DNA of 64,000 bases from Zymoseptoria tritici IPO323 (GCF_000219625.1 NC_018214.1:1736001-1800000); one strand, 5' to 3'; shown: positions 31,090-43,070, numbered from the stretch's first letter. Notes: generated by a model from the sequence alone, not told the origin. A program made the numbers and translations.

Positions 31090-32700
31090 GCCCTATATAG
31101 GCCTCTAAAACTCTACTAGCTTACTACCGGCGGCGAGGTAAGTAGCGGCTGCAGCGCGGAGGTAGAGATATGCAACAATATAGAGCTTCTCGCTATTAGC
31201 AGCCTGCTTACGACTATCTAATTTAGTAGGGAAGCCGCCTTCGACAAGCATATAATTAACCTAATATATCGTAGCTAGGGGAAGATATAATATAAGGTCT
31301 GCATAAATTAATTAGTATATTAGCGCTAGTATAACGCGGCATGCACGATCTTAGGTAGATCTTAGCGGCGATCCTAGCTAATAGCATACGCACCGAATTC
31401 GTCCTTGTTTTGGACTATTTGTCGGATCTTAGGATAAGCAGTGTTAATATAGATGCTATAGTTCTCGGTCCCTTTTAACTCTGGATATGCGTAGAGTGTG
31501 TTCGGAATACCGGCAACATAGCTAGTAATCTTAGGGTGCTTGCGAATGCGGTGTCGGTTGTAGCTGCTAACGAACAGCTAGACTGTGTATCGCATAATTG
31601 GCACGTATATAGCGAGGAAGGCTACACGGTTAGCCCGCTAATCCTCGTTATATAGACGGTTGTTGCGGAGCTTAATAAAGAGGTTACGCTACTAGTTAAA
31701 CGCCGCTAATGCACTAAGACCCTAGAAACGCTTAATAGTGTTGTTACCCTTACTAGTTGTATACTAAAAGGCTTTATTAGAACGGAGTTAATAGCCCTCT
31801 TAGTTCTTACGGAAGCAAAGGTAGGCGTCGGCTATTATTAGAGTCTCTACGCTATAGTTAGCTCGCAGGATCTGTGTATATAAGTCAGCCTGTGCACCGA
31901 GATGTCTACCGAGACGTCTACCGAGATTAATAGATATAGGGCTTACCTATAGAGTAAACCCGAGCTAATCTACTACACCGAGATACTAGCTAAAGACCGA
32001 GAACTTCGTCTTAGCTATAGTGCCGACGTACGCCTATATAATCTTCCGTAAATACACGTTAATACAGTAATAGATCTAAATGCCGAAGAGTTTAAGCTTG
32101 TAATAGGCATCTACCGACTATATATAGTTTAGTCCCTTAGCCTTTAGAAGATAAGAGCGGACCTTTACTCGCTTACTAATGCGGCGTGCATCGAATGGCG
32201 CTAAGTTCATCCGATAGGCGATCTTAAAGATCCGGTTCTTATATATAGCGGTTAGTACTAAGATAAGCACTAAGATAGCTAAAATTACGAACCTTCCGAT
32301 TAGCTTAAACTCGTTCCGTATCTTCCTTACGAGGTTGCGGTATCCGTAATCTTCTAGCGCTCTACCCTTAATTACTCCGACTAACACGCTCTTAATAATC
32401 TTATTATAGGATAGCTAGTTATCCTTTAGAATCCTCCTGTACAATCCTATGCTCTTCCTTAGCTCTACGAACTACTACTTCGAGAGAGCAAAGCTATTAA
32501 TAGTAAGGATCTTATAGTATGTAGCATCGTCCTCGTCTGATTCCTAGAACAGCTCCTTAATCCGAGCCCTTAGCCGCTCCTTATTATAGGCACTAAGATT
32601 AGCTCTGCGTAGTCTCGTTATAATCCCCTAAGTAGCGATTACACGCTCGAACGTAGCATGCGATATATCTACGCCCTTCTGCTCTTTTATCTATGCTCGG
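31090..32700 (-). pseudogene. integrase-core (DDE) transposase relic of the 5.4-kb TIR element
   Basis: The minus-strand frame starts with a helix-turn-helix-like part (KGVDISHATFERVIAT, LRRANLSAYNKERLRARIKE). A linker follows (GYRNLVRKIRNEFKLIGRFV). The rve-type core has SVDAYYKLKLFGI, with the first catalytic Asp at about 32,110, then IYYCINVYLRKII and AYVGTIAKTKFSVFS, later GNNTIKRF and FLAIYVPIMRYTV. This order matches fungal integrase core proteins of the type that includes the motif AYVG. The frame is kept for over 1.5 kb and broken only by TAG/TAA. Not functional. Confidence 0.68.
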
Positions 32701-32944
32701 ACGGCGTTGTAGGTCAGGCCTAAGACTTAAAGAAGAACCTTAATCTCCTTACGCAGGTAGTCGTAATTCGGCGGTAGGCGTAGCATAGCGAGATCGCGGT
32801 AAGATTAGTAGTAAGATGGCGTAAGGGCGGCGGCGAGTTCGTGTGTATATACGCTAAGGGCGTGAGATCGATAGTAGTGTGTATATCGCCAAGGGCGTAA
32901 GGGCGTAAGGGCGTAAGATTAATAGTAGTGCGAGAGCGTCTTAG

Positions 32945-32972
32945 CGACGACGACGACGACGACGACGACGAC
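32945..32972 (+). repeat. (CGA)n microsatellite
   Basis: About nine tandem CGA/GAC triplets just inside the right end of the integrase-core element. Confidence 0.9.
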
Positions 32973-33101
32973 CATAGCAACAGTGTAACACCAGCATGGT
33001 GGTGTGTTAATATATAGCGATATCGCCAAAGGCCAGAATTACGAAATCGACGTAGTGAGGGAAACTCACGAACGGGGCGCTATCTTAGGCATGCACATGC
33101 C

Positions 33102-33595
33102 CTACTCGTCCGCAACAGGAAAAGCCCATGGCCGCGCATACTTCTCACGTCCGCGGACGCCTTCACGTATCACCTCAGCGTCCGTGGCGGCTACGTCAAT
33201 CTGCGCCAGTGTGAAATCGGTCATGGCAGTTGCAACCACATCTTCCAGGAGCTCCAGTTGATCGATGTGGGCGGAGCGAAGACAGAGCCTTCCCAAACGT
33301 ACGATTGGCACGAGTTCGTAGGTGATCTCACGTTTCTGCCAAAGGTCTAGCGCATGCTTGTCGATTGTATTCATGAATTCGCCGACGACATTGTCGCCTA
33401 AGTCGATCTCCCGATTCTTTGCAATCCTCATAAATTCCCTGATGACATCGTTGGGAGCAGGTGCCATGATGTGATTCTCGTCCAGATTGAGCCGGCAGAC
33501 GTCGATTAAGCGAACCAGTTTTGCCCACGCTATGTTGATGCGGGACTCCAACAGAGGGCTGTGTCCTTGAAACAGGGTAGCGCCTGTTTTGCTGT
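33102..33595 (-). pseudogene. host gene C, 3' part, cut off by the Gypsy element
   Basis: A minus-strand frame of normal composition enters from the retroelement edge and ends at a TAG at 33104-33102. It reads LLESRINIAWAKLVRLIDVC, REFMRIAKNREIDLGDNVVG, ITYELVPIVRLGRLCLRSAH and so on. The 4-bp duplication CTGT (33592-33595 and 43071-43074) marks the insertion site. Joining across it keeps the frame with the fragment at 43071-43262. I do not recognise the family; the leucine-rich style resembles the F-box-like genes of this window. The integrase-core transposon sits only 35 bp past its stop codon. Confidence 0.6.
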
Positions 33596-33769
33596 TGTTC
33601 AAAAACACCAAAAACCTCGCTCAGGTTTACTTGAACCCTTGAAGCCTCAGGCACCGTTTTACTTAAAGGCTCGTTATTATTACATAACTCGCTTGTTTTA
33701 GTTAGTCTATATAGCTTAAGGGCCTTCGCCCTTATAAATTAGTATTATTCTTTTTCCGCTTTTTGATTA
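33596..33769 (+). repeat. 5' LTR of the 9.5-kb Gypsy element
   Basis: 174 bp, TGTTC...GATTA. It matches the copy at 42897-43070 end to end; the differences are RIP-type transitions only. Confidence 0.93.
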
Positions 33770-34286
33770 TCTAGTAGCTAAGACCACTTAAGGCGGCTCC
33801 TTAGCCGTCTTACCGGCTGGCTCTGCTACTTAAGGGTTAGAGCTGGCCGGATGTTCGATTTATTGCCTATTTAATTAAACCAGCTTAAAACGACTCTAGT
33901 TTAAGACCTCCTTAGACCCGTGGACTATACCGGACTTTCTACTTAGACTGTACACCTAACTAGAAGCACCGGGTTTTCTATAGCTAGGGGTCCTATATAT
34001 AGCGATTTACTCGGTAGTGCTATTTGTGCTAGATTGCCAACTTCTACTTGAACGTTAACGCAAAACTCGTTTTGCCTTAAGTTTAAGACTTAAAGCATAG
34101 AATTACCGCACTTAAAACTAGTTACCTAAACACTTAAAGCGCGCTATGTTTAAACACGATAATAGCTAGAGCTGCCTAGCCGCTTAAGGAACTACAAGGA
34201 GGAAGTTATAACCCTTTAAGTTACCGGAAGCAACAACAACAGCAACTTAATTTAGTTCGATTAATAACCTATCCTACTAAGACAAG

Positions 34287-35860
34287 ATGTCCGTTACTAG
34301 CTAAGCCGAAGGAACTATAGAGCTTCCTTCCTCTTACGACTTAAACCTAATAGTCGCTAAAGGAGAAAGGCTTAAGGAAGATAGGCAAGGCTATCTAAGC
34401 CTAATTAGCGAACTTAATCGTATTAAGGAACGAGGTAGCGATATAGGGGCGGCACTATCTACTACTGCTTGTCTCTTCCCTAAAGGAGATCCTTAGACGG
34501 ATCCTCTAGCTCTACTTAGAGCTAATGTTACCTTCCGAACCCCTACTTAACTAAGCCGACCTGCTGCTACGAATGTAGGCTTAGGCCCTACTCGTTTTAG
34601 CGAGTATATAGCCGCCTTAAGGGAGATAGAGGAACATATTAATCGACTTAAAGCGGACTCTGTCCGACTTTAGGCCGAGAACGCCCGCTTGTCCTAGGAG
34701 CCTGTTCGAGCAGGATCTGCTAATAGGCCTATCCGGGGACTAAGCGAGCTAGGAGCCGTACGGTTTAAGCTATCCCTATATCGAGGAGATAACCCTAAAC
34801 ACGGCTTAAGTAACGATAAGGGACCAAGTCGTCCCTATCGCTATACGTCTGGAATACTAGGTAGGGATACAACTCCCCTTAATTCCTTAGATACTTCTAT
34901 TAAGGCTTCCGTCCGGGCACTAGAACCATACTAGGGAGACACTCGAAACAACGCTGCTAATATCTAGGTTAGGTCTATAGAGCGTTACTTAAGGTCTTAG
35001 ATTGCCCTAAGATAGAAGGGTATCCGCCTATCCGAAGCTAACCTTATCGAATTAGTAGGTAGCTAGATGTAGCGTAACGCCCTTGCTTAGTAGGAGGAAC
35101 AGGAAGAGACTTGTAGGCTTAAAATTATTAAGGGAACCTATACCCTTAACTTAATGCTTAGCAACCTCGTCTCCTATTTCTAAGATTATTATTACTAAGA
35201 GAAGCTCTAGAGATAATACCGAGCTCTTAAGCAAATAGGAGGTGTTATTATCTTCTATTACAAAATCCTCTCCGTAGCTCGCATGCTTAAGCTAAGGCCT
35301 AATAACTTCTCTAACGCTACTATCTTCTTTAATAGGCTTAAGCTGTCGATTCGAGCGGAGCTTATTCGACATAAGCTTACCCCTTAAAAGGCTAGACTAT
35401 AGGAGATTATAGACTAGGCTTAAGCTATCGACGCAGCTAACTAGGAGGTCGTAGATTCTTAAAGGGGCCTAAGAATAGATGCCCCTGCCTTTAAGGAAAA
35501 CCGCAATACTCTTGCTAGGAAGGCTTTTAAACTAAGAAAGGTAAACAAGACTACCGTAGAGTATGTTGCCGCTGCCCTTAAACATATAGCTAACGATAAC
35601 AGCTCTAAGCTACCGGCTTAGGAGTATTCCTTAAAGTGCTATAACTGCGGAGTCGCCGGACATACCTAGTATCGCTGTTAGAAGAAGCTTAAGCTAGACT
35701 TGTAGAAGAAGTAGGACGACTATAACAGACGTAAGGGGGGCTTAAGCAAGCCGACAAAAAAATAGATAGCGACTTAGATGCTAAGGATTCTAAGTTGTCT
35801 GTTGCGTCGCCCTTATTGCTTAGGATCCCTCCTAATACTTAACTTAACTACCTTAACGCT
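34287..35860 (+). pseudogene. Gypsy gag relic with CCHC zinc knuckle
   Basis: The frame starts with an ATG at 34287 (MSVTS, then TAG) and runs with TAG/TAA interruptions. It contains a coiled-coil-like region (YIAALREIEEHINRLKADSV) and the capsid-like segment. At about 35,637-35,676 is a zinc knuckle, CYNCGVAGHT-stop-YRC, where the stop replaces a Gln codon. The knuckle packages RNA in intact elements. Confidence 0.8.
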
Positions 35861-35899
35861 ATAGGACCAAACCTTTTAGTTACCTCTGGACGCTTAGGT

Positions 35900-38800
35900 T
35901 TAAGTAAGCATTCTATTAAGGCTAAGTTCCTGTTCGATACTAGGGCTACGCGTGTATACGTCTTACGAACGATCGCGGACTAGTTTCCGGAGGCTTAAGT
36001 AGCTATAGATTCCTAAACCGTAGTTCTGCCTGACGGCACAGCAATAGAGACAACCCTTAGGGTTAAGCTGCCTTACTAGCTACGTAACTTTAAGGGGGAA
36101 ATTACTGCCCGAGTGCTTAATCTCGCTAATTACGAGGTAATCCTTAGCCTTAAATAGTTCAGGCAGTACTGCCCGACTATTAATTTCTTTACGAACAAGG
36201 TGTACTTATACGACAACAGTGTTAAGTATGCTATACTATGCTCTAGATACGCTCCTAACTTAAGGAGCGTTCCGGTAGATAAGGACCTCTGTTCCCTTAA
36301 GGAACTAGAGGATTTACTTAACGTTAATCCTAACATGCCCTTATATCTCTTAAATATAGATAAATACTAGGAGCGGCAACAGGAAAGGGAACGCGATCCT
36401 AAGGACGACCCTATGTCCCTTAAGGAAGACGACGTTCCTCCTCCCTTAAGTAAGGAACCCAGCTTAAGCCGCATTATCCTAGATAATAGGGATCTGTTTA
36501 GATCTTCCTTACCTAATAAGCTACCGAAGGACCGGTTTATTATACATTTAATCGACACTAGGGACTACAAGCCTATTAATTAACAGCCTTACTAGCTGTC
36601 TTATGCCTAATCGCTTAAACAGGAGTCTTAAATCGAGGAACTCTAGAAGCGTAGGTTAATTAACAAATCCTAATTAGCTTAGGGAAGCCCTGTATTACTT
36701 GTACCTAAGCTAGGAGGGAAATAGCGAATGTGCGTTAATTTCAGAGCTCTAAACAACGCTACCGTTAAGGATCGATTCCCCCTACCTCGGATTTCCGATT
36801 GCTTAGATGCATTTTATAGTTTAAGCTACTTTACTAAGATTAACTTAACCTCCGGGTTCTAGCAATTAAAGGTAAAGGAAGAGGACTAGCATAAGACAGC
36901 GTTTAACACTCGCTAGGGCAAATACTACTTTAAGGTAATGCCCTTCGGCTTATGTAATGTACCGGCAAGCTTCTAGGGCTTAATAAACGAAGCTCTAAGA
37001 AAGCACCTTTACAAGACATATATAGTTTATTTAGACGACATCGTGATTTTCTCTAAGACCCTAGAGGAGCACGAAGTCTACTTAAAGGAAGTCCTAGATG
37101 TCCTACGGTCTTAAGAGCTGTATTACTCCCCTAAGAAATGTTATATTAGGGTTAAGGAGTTCGACTTCTGTAGATATCGAGTAAGCTACAATTAAGTTAG
37201 GCCTATAGAAGACAAGATCTCTATTATTAGAGATTAGCTACAGCCGACTAACGCTTAAGAAGTGCAGTAGTTTATTAGGCTAGCTTCCTTCTACCGCAAG
37301 TACGTTAGAGACTTTGCTAGGCACGCTGCTCCGCTATTAGACCTCCTTAAGGAAGATAACTTGCTACTACGTACTAAGAAGAAGCGCCCTATTAAGTAGA
37401 CTACCTAGTACACTATCGCTTTTGCGAAGCTTAAGGAAGCCCTGTGCAGCGAGCTAGTACTAATTATGCTAGACACTAAGAAGCCCTTTATTATTAAAAC
37501 GGATGCAAGTAAGTAGGCGCTTAGTGCAGTCCTACATTAAGCTAACTCTAATAGGAAATTGCATCCGGTTGCTTTCGAGGGCCGTAAGCTGCAAGGGGCA
37601 GAACTAAACTATCTAGTGCACGAGAAGGAGCTCCTTACTATTAAGGAAGCCCTTCGAAAATAGAATTACTATATCGATAATAGGACTAAGACTTAAGTAA
37701 TTACGGATTACTACAGCCTACAATACCTAAAAACCTCGAAGACTCTAACTAAGCGACTTGCACGCTAGATTAAGGAGTTTTAAGCTTACAACATCGACAT
37801 CCGCTACCGTAAGGGGAGTAAGGCTATAGTCCCTAATGCCCTCTCCCGCCGGCCGGACTTAATAGAAGGTACCCTAGCTAATATAGCCGGGGAGGGTTCT
37901 ATATAGCCTAGGGATTAATTACTTAAACCCGCGGACTTCTTAACCGCTTTGCCTTACTCCTTTAAGGAGAACGCTACAAGGGGGACGATTATACGAGGAT
38001 TCTCCGAGCGTAAGGTGGTTAATAGAGTACTCTATTTTAAAACTATAGGGGAGATGCCCGAGAATAAGAAGCTAAGCCGCTTAATTAAAAAGAAGGTGTT
38101 AGATCTTGTCCTTAAGGACGACCTCCTGTATTATCGCGAGGCTAATAGAAGCCTTGTACCCTACGTAGATCCGGAATTCCGGTAGGACTTCCTTAAACGC
38201 TACTATAATAACTACGGGCACTTCGTACTACCCGGCGTCTACAGCATTCTTTAAGTAAGGGGCTAGTAGTAGTTACTTAAACAGGATGTTTATAACTACG
38301 CTTCTACTTGCCCTTAGTATTAAGCTACGAAGAAGAAGTCCCGGAGTCCCCTACAGGAGCCGCGATTCTACTAAGCTAATTCTAAGCTTAAGCTATTTAA
38401 GCGCTAGGCGATTAATGTTATTAGTCTAATGCCTGTTACACTTAATAGTAACAAGTACATTATTACAGCCGTAGATTATGCTACTAGTTGGCCGGTTGCA
38501 AGGGCTACCTCGAATTAAGAAACCGAGACGGTCGCTCGTTTTGTTTAAGAAGAGATCTATACGAACTTTAGACCCTTAAGGGAAGTCCTTAGTAACAATA
38601 GATCTAACTTTATAAGCAAGGCGTTTAATATCCTTATAGATACCCTTTAAGCTAACTATAGGCTAACGACGCCCTACTATCCCCGCACGAACAGGAAGGT
38701 TAAAGCCTTAAACGGTATTCTCGGCCGGATCCTTTCTAAAATGTGCTACGGTAAAAGCGTACACGCTTAGGACTTATACCTTCCTAAGGCGCTGTATTTA

Positions 38801-39950
38801 AGTCGAATCCGGGCCTAGTCCGGTTGTAGATACAGCCCCTTCTTCCTCTTGTTCGGCTAGCAACCCTAAATACTTAAGGATTATCCGTACCTGCGTCTAA
38901 TGCAGCTTAAGCCCGAGGATCCTAAATCTAGGTATTAAGTAATGCAGAACGCTAGGACGATTGCCGCAGAAAAGCTGCTTACGAAAGTAGTAAGAGCCGG
39001 CGCTATTAGTAGACACACCTTTAAAGAGACTAATAGCAAGTTTATCGAGGGAGACTTTGTTCTTGTCTTAAATAAGACTAAGACGAAGCTCTAGCCGACC
39101 TTCGTAGGTCCCTTTAAGGTAATTAAGCGAAGCTAGCTTAGTACGTATACCTTAGAGTCCTACGACGGGTCTGTAGTTAAGCATTAGGTGCATAGTAATC
39201 GCCTAATCTGCGCTAACTGCACTAGTTTTAGGGACTAGCAGAAGCGCTGTAGACAGGAGATTTTACTTAAGGCCGCTAGCTAGGAGTTTAAGGACTCCTT
39301 GCGTAATAATCTTACACTTAATCTACGCTTAAGTTTCTCTACTCTAGCGACTATTCCTAAACAGAAGTAGGACAAGTTGTCTTTATAGCAGCTTAAACAG
39401 TTAGGAGCCCTTCGATTCCTTTTAGGGGAGGGCAAACCTTTAGATTCCTTAAAAACTAACGATTAGCCAAAGTTTTAGCACAAGCTTAAACTCGCTGCTA
39501 ATAAGATCCGAAGGAAGTATAGGGACGTTTTACGCGCGAATCGAGATAATGCTAAGGAGGTAGAAAAACTTAAGGCTACTCTCGAAAAGAAACGTCTTAG
39601 GGAGCTAAAGAAGTTAGCACCCTTAAGTTAGCCGGTTATGCATCCGGTAAATGCAGCAGCAACATTAAGGGAAGACGCTTAAGTTAACCCTATTGCAGCA
39701 ACTGTTCCTGTCCCTACGGAGCCTGTCGTAGAAGAAACGAAAGAGGAACTACTTGCAATCCCTTCCGAGCTCTAGGAGACTCTACTTAAACCCTAAGGGG
39801 AGTCGGGTAATAACGAGGACACTATTGTAGTTATGCCCCGTCGACGACCACCCTAGAACACAAGGGAAGCTCCTCGTAATCCTGCAGTGCAGCTACTAAG
39901 GAAGCTAACCTTTAAGTCTAAACGAAAGGTTAATGCGAGGGCCTAAGTTT
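35900..39950 (+). pseudogene. Gypsy pol relic: protease, RT, RNase H, integrase
   Basis: Protease: KFLFDTRATRVY at about 35,930, with the expected Gly of DTG now Arg (GGG to AGG). RT: RMCVNFRALNNATVKDRFPL, then VMPFGLCNVPASF and YIVYLDDIVIFS (active site at 37028-37042). RNase H: FIIKTDASK at about 37,490 and NYLVHEKELLTIKEALRK. Integrase: ITAVDYATSWPVARAT at about 38,465, then YYPRTNRKVKALNGIL and the C-terminal EGDFVLVLNKTKTKL plus FVGPFKVIKRS. A basic C-terminal extension reaches about 39,950. Stops are TAG/TAA at former Gln or Trp codons throughout. Confidence 0.9.
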
Positions 39951-40149
39951 AATAGATCCCCCGGAGGGTTTTTATTTTATGTTTTTTATACTTAAGGCCA
40001 GTCCTTAAGTGCTATTATACATTTATTTCGCGCTAGCTTTCTAGCGTCGTATCGCATTGCATCGTATGCACAGCCTAGCAGATAAGGGGGCTTAGAAAAA
40101 AGAAAAACAAGAAAAACAACGCTTTTAGTGCTCCTGCTTAAGCCTACGA

Positions 40150-42490
40150 ATTTTCCACCGATCCTACTTAGACCCGAATTAACCCTTCTTAGCCTGCTCC
40201 CTCTTAGCATCTTCTTCCTTCTTAGTAATAAGCTACGTCTTAAGGGCTAACATTACCGCCTGCAAGTGTAGCATCTAAGGAGTAATGCCTTAATTAGCCC
40301 TAAGACGCACTTAAGCCCGCGAGAGAGCTATCTAGACGACTTAATACACGGAGTAGCGCTTGTTAAAGTAGTTGCGGTAGAGCTGCTCGATATGCTCTGT
40401 GTACACGCGCGTGCGTTAGCTTCCTAGAGGAACTGTTAGGCCCTCTGCGCCGTATGCTTAACGCCTATTGTTAGCCCGAGGAGCCGTGCTAAAAAACAGG
40501 TTCCCCTAAGTAGCGAAACCGCTTAAGGGGAGTACTAGCTCGTGTACAAGGCGGCCGGAGAAGGTTGGAATTAGGTCGTAATTATTAGTTAAGCCGGTCC
40601 GTGCTAGTATTAAGGTCTAATCGATAGCGTACGAGAGCCTCTCTCCTTCGTGCATTAGATCTACGAAATCTTCCGCCGCATTATAGAACGGTAGGCTTAG
40701 AGATTAACGAGCTAGAGCTAGTGCGTTTCGAACCGGAGCTTGAACGGGAGCAGGTATGGTGCTCGGCCGGGGAGGCGGGCCCCGACGAGTACTTAAACTA
40801 AAGGGCACTAGCGCTAGAGTGCCTTAACGATCGCCTGTCGGGAAGAGGGTAGGGCCAGGTTGTTGCCCTGTGCGGAAGAATAGAGGTGCGTTGGCCGGAC
40901 GGGTCGTACGCCCAGCTTAAGGGTTGTCGCGGCGATACCTGTTATCTATAGTTATAGGCATTCCTTAGGCGTAGTTCTTAGGAAGCTAGAAGGACAAAGG
41001 CCTAGCACCCGGAGATCTACCGAACCCCCTTAAAGGATCTAAGTAAGGACGCTCTGGCCGCGAAGGAGTAGTGTCCATCTCCTCACGAGTAGACAAAGGA
41101 CCCCTTAAGTTAGGGGAACGAGCTGCGACAGCTATTAAGTTAATGTCCTCTATATCGGCGATATTCGTCTAACTAGTAAGGAATAGGTTAAGCAGCTGCG
41201 TAACTCTACCGGATCTAGAATCGAAAGGTCTAGGGCTAGAAGGCGGCGGGCTTAAGGGCACTTGGATAGGCTCTTCTAAGAGCGGAATTAAGACTTCCTC
41301 CTTAAAGTCTACCTACTCGTCCTCCGTATCGTTATTACCTTCCTTAGCCTTCGGGTTCCTCTTCTTAGTCCTAGTCTTTCCCTAGAGTTTAGAATCTCTA
41401 ACTAAATAGCGATCGTAGTAGTTAGTGTAGCTGTAGTTAGTATAGTAGCTAAAGCAGCCTCTACTACTACGGCATAACTTAAAGGGACTAGCCTTGCGCT
41501 TGCCGGACTCGCAGCTACAGTTGCCTTCTTAAGGGCTGCTACCGAGAGCTTAAGTAAAAAGAGAGACTAGACGCTATTGCTTGTAGGCCCTAATAAGGTA
41601 ACCGTCCGATTTACGCTAGTCTAAGCTACGTAGATCGCCTAGCTCGAACGCTTAAAGTCTATCGATTAAGGTATTAAGTTAGGAAATCGTAAAGGTAGCT
41701 AGGAATTGCCGAAGGTACTTAATAGGCGCATTCGACACTATAATCAGACAATATATTACTTCCCTTATCTATGCGTCCGTAACCGCGATGCGATTGGAGG
41801 CTGGACTAGGAGTAAGGAGAGCTTTAAGTCGAGCGCCGATAGAGGCGTGCATAGTAGTACTATTAATGTTTCCTTAAGGGTCGAAGCGATCTAGCTTAGG
41901 GTACAAGCTACGAAGATCCGGAGAGCGGTTAAGGACGTTGCGAGGCATCGTAGGGTCCTAACCTTGTGCGGTAGTGCGACTCCTTAAGCTACGGCCCTAG
42001 TTCGCTAGTTAAGGGTTGCGCTAAGGGATTTCGTAATTGTTACTTGTAGGGGCGCGTATGCCTAGTAGCTTAGACCTAAGGCTTAAGGCAGATATATTAA
42101 GCCTATCGCGATAAGCATCGTATGCCGACTTGTAACCGGTAGCTTGCTTATACCCGAATTTAGTATACTCTATGCGGTTACGCCGAGACATAATATTAGG
42201 CTAGACGTAGAGTTTCCTTAAGGCGAACTTATCTATTAATTCTTAGGTAGCAGCAGCTCGTAACGGCTACTTCTTGCTACTTAAGACCGAGCTAAATGCT
42301 TAAGTTAACATCCTTACATCTAAGTATCTACGCTTAACTGTCTTAATAGCACTTTAAACAGCCTTCGTAGGAGGGAACTTAGAGGCTAGTTTACGAGGAG
42401 ACCGGCGGAGCTGCTTGTCGACCTTGTCGTCCTTGCTCTTCTCGTCTTTCTTGCGCTTGTCTTCGTTACCCTTCGCTATAGCAACTGTTG
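40150..42490 (-). pseudogene. antisense ORF between pol and the 3' LTR of the Gypsy element
   Basis: On the minus strand one frame runs for at least 1.1 kb from about 42,490, interrupted only by TAG/TAA, and appears to continue to about 40,150. It begins in a basic region (GNEDKRKKDEKSKDDKVDKQ, then LRRSPRKLASKF). It goes on through RNRIEYTKFGYKQATGYKSA, YDAYRDRLNISALSLRSKLL and CSCESGKRKASPFKLC. A Pro/Ser-rich stretch follows (PLLEEPIQVPLSPPPSSPRP). Frame conservation with RIP-only stops shows it was protein-coding before RIP. No known domain; the Cys run could bind zinc. Confidence 0.65.
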
Positions 42491-42885
42491 CTTAAGAGGT
42501 ATTATAGTGTTGTAAGGTGTAGTAATCGTAGACTATATAAAGGTCTAAGGAAAAAGGAAGGAAAGGATTACGGATATTAATAAAAGAGAGAGGGTTTAAA
42601 AGAAGAACGCAGTCGCTTTTGTGCCCTTAGAGGGGCGACCTGCCGGTGAATTCGACTACGTGCCAGCAGTTACCAGCTTAAGGCTTGTAATAGTACGTAA
42701 ATTGGATTATTTACCTGCTAGAATTAGCTAAACGATTGCACTTAAGCCCTTACCTTCCGGGCAATTACAGACCTCCTAGATTACGCTCGTTTACCCGAGA
42801 TTACGCATACCTACTTAAGAGCATTGGCATATGACCTGAGCCTTTAATTAAGGTTGTTACGAACGCTTAAGGTTACGTATTTACC

Positions 42886-42896
42886 AAAGGGGAGGA
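42886..42896 (+). other. polypurine tract of the Gypsy element
   Basis: AAAGGGGAGGA directly precedes the 3' LTR at 42897. This is the plus-strand priming site expected in LTR retrotransposons. Confidence 0.8.
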
Positions 42897-43070
42897 TGTT
42901 CAAAAACACCAAAAACCTCGCTTAGGTTTACTTAAACCCTTGAAGCCTTAGGCACCGTTTCACTTAAAGGCTCGTTATTATTACATAACTCGCTTGTTTC
43001 AGTTAGTCTATATAGCTTAAGGGCCTTCGCCCTCATAAATCAGTATCATTCTTTTTCCGCTTTTTGATCA
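42897..43070 (+). repeat. 3' LTR of the 9.5-kb Gypsy element
   Basis: 174 bp, TGTTC...GATCA. It keeps CpA at several places where the 5' copy has TpA, and the reverse elsewhere, so both LTRs were mutated independently. Confidence 0.93.

Larger units (their letters stand above)
27647..33066 (-). mobile_element. 5.4-kb TIR transposon with integrase-core transposase and two accessory ORFs, RIP-mutated
   Basis: The left end AGTTTCCCTTACTACGTCGA (27647) recurs inverted at the right end: AGTTTCCCTCACTACGTCGA read from 33066 leftwards. The match continues through TTTCGTGATT / TTTCGTAATT, about 35 bp in all. Outside both ends composition returns abruptly to normal. Inside are three decayed coding regions: a zinc-finger/coiled-coil ORF on plus (ending 28904), a charged ORF on minus (ending 29002), and a DDE integrase-core ORF on minus (about 32,700-31,090). 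No target duplication is obvious. Terminal repeats rather than LTRs, and no reverse transcriptase, make this a DNA transposon, resembling Ginger-like elements only in using an integrase core. Confidence 0.72.
33596..43070 (+). mobile_element. Ty3/Gypsy LTR retrotransposon, 9.5 kb, RIP-mutated, full length
   Basis: Two 174-bp LTRs (33596-33769, 42897-43070) start TGTTCAAAAACACC and end GATTA/GATCA, with CTGT duplicated at the outer borders. Inside, the plus-strand order is gag, protease, RT, RNase H, integrase, the Metaviridae order. A polypurine tract AAAGGGGAGGA abuts the 3' LTR. The 3.7 kb between pol and the 3' LTR holds a separate antisense ORF. All nine LTR-LTR differences I can count are C/T or G/A at CpA/TpG sites. 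It sits inside a host gene. Confidence 0.93.

Noticed and set aside
32990..33020. CACCAGCATGGTGGTG palindrome as the end of the integrase-core transposon
   Set aside because: The better-supported end is the long inverted match to 27,647 located at 33,030-33,066; the palindrome is internal.
33596..43070. Dating the Gypsy insertion from LTR divergence
   Set aside because: All LTR differences are RIP-type transitions, which can arise in a few sexual generations, so a molecular clock does not apply.
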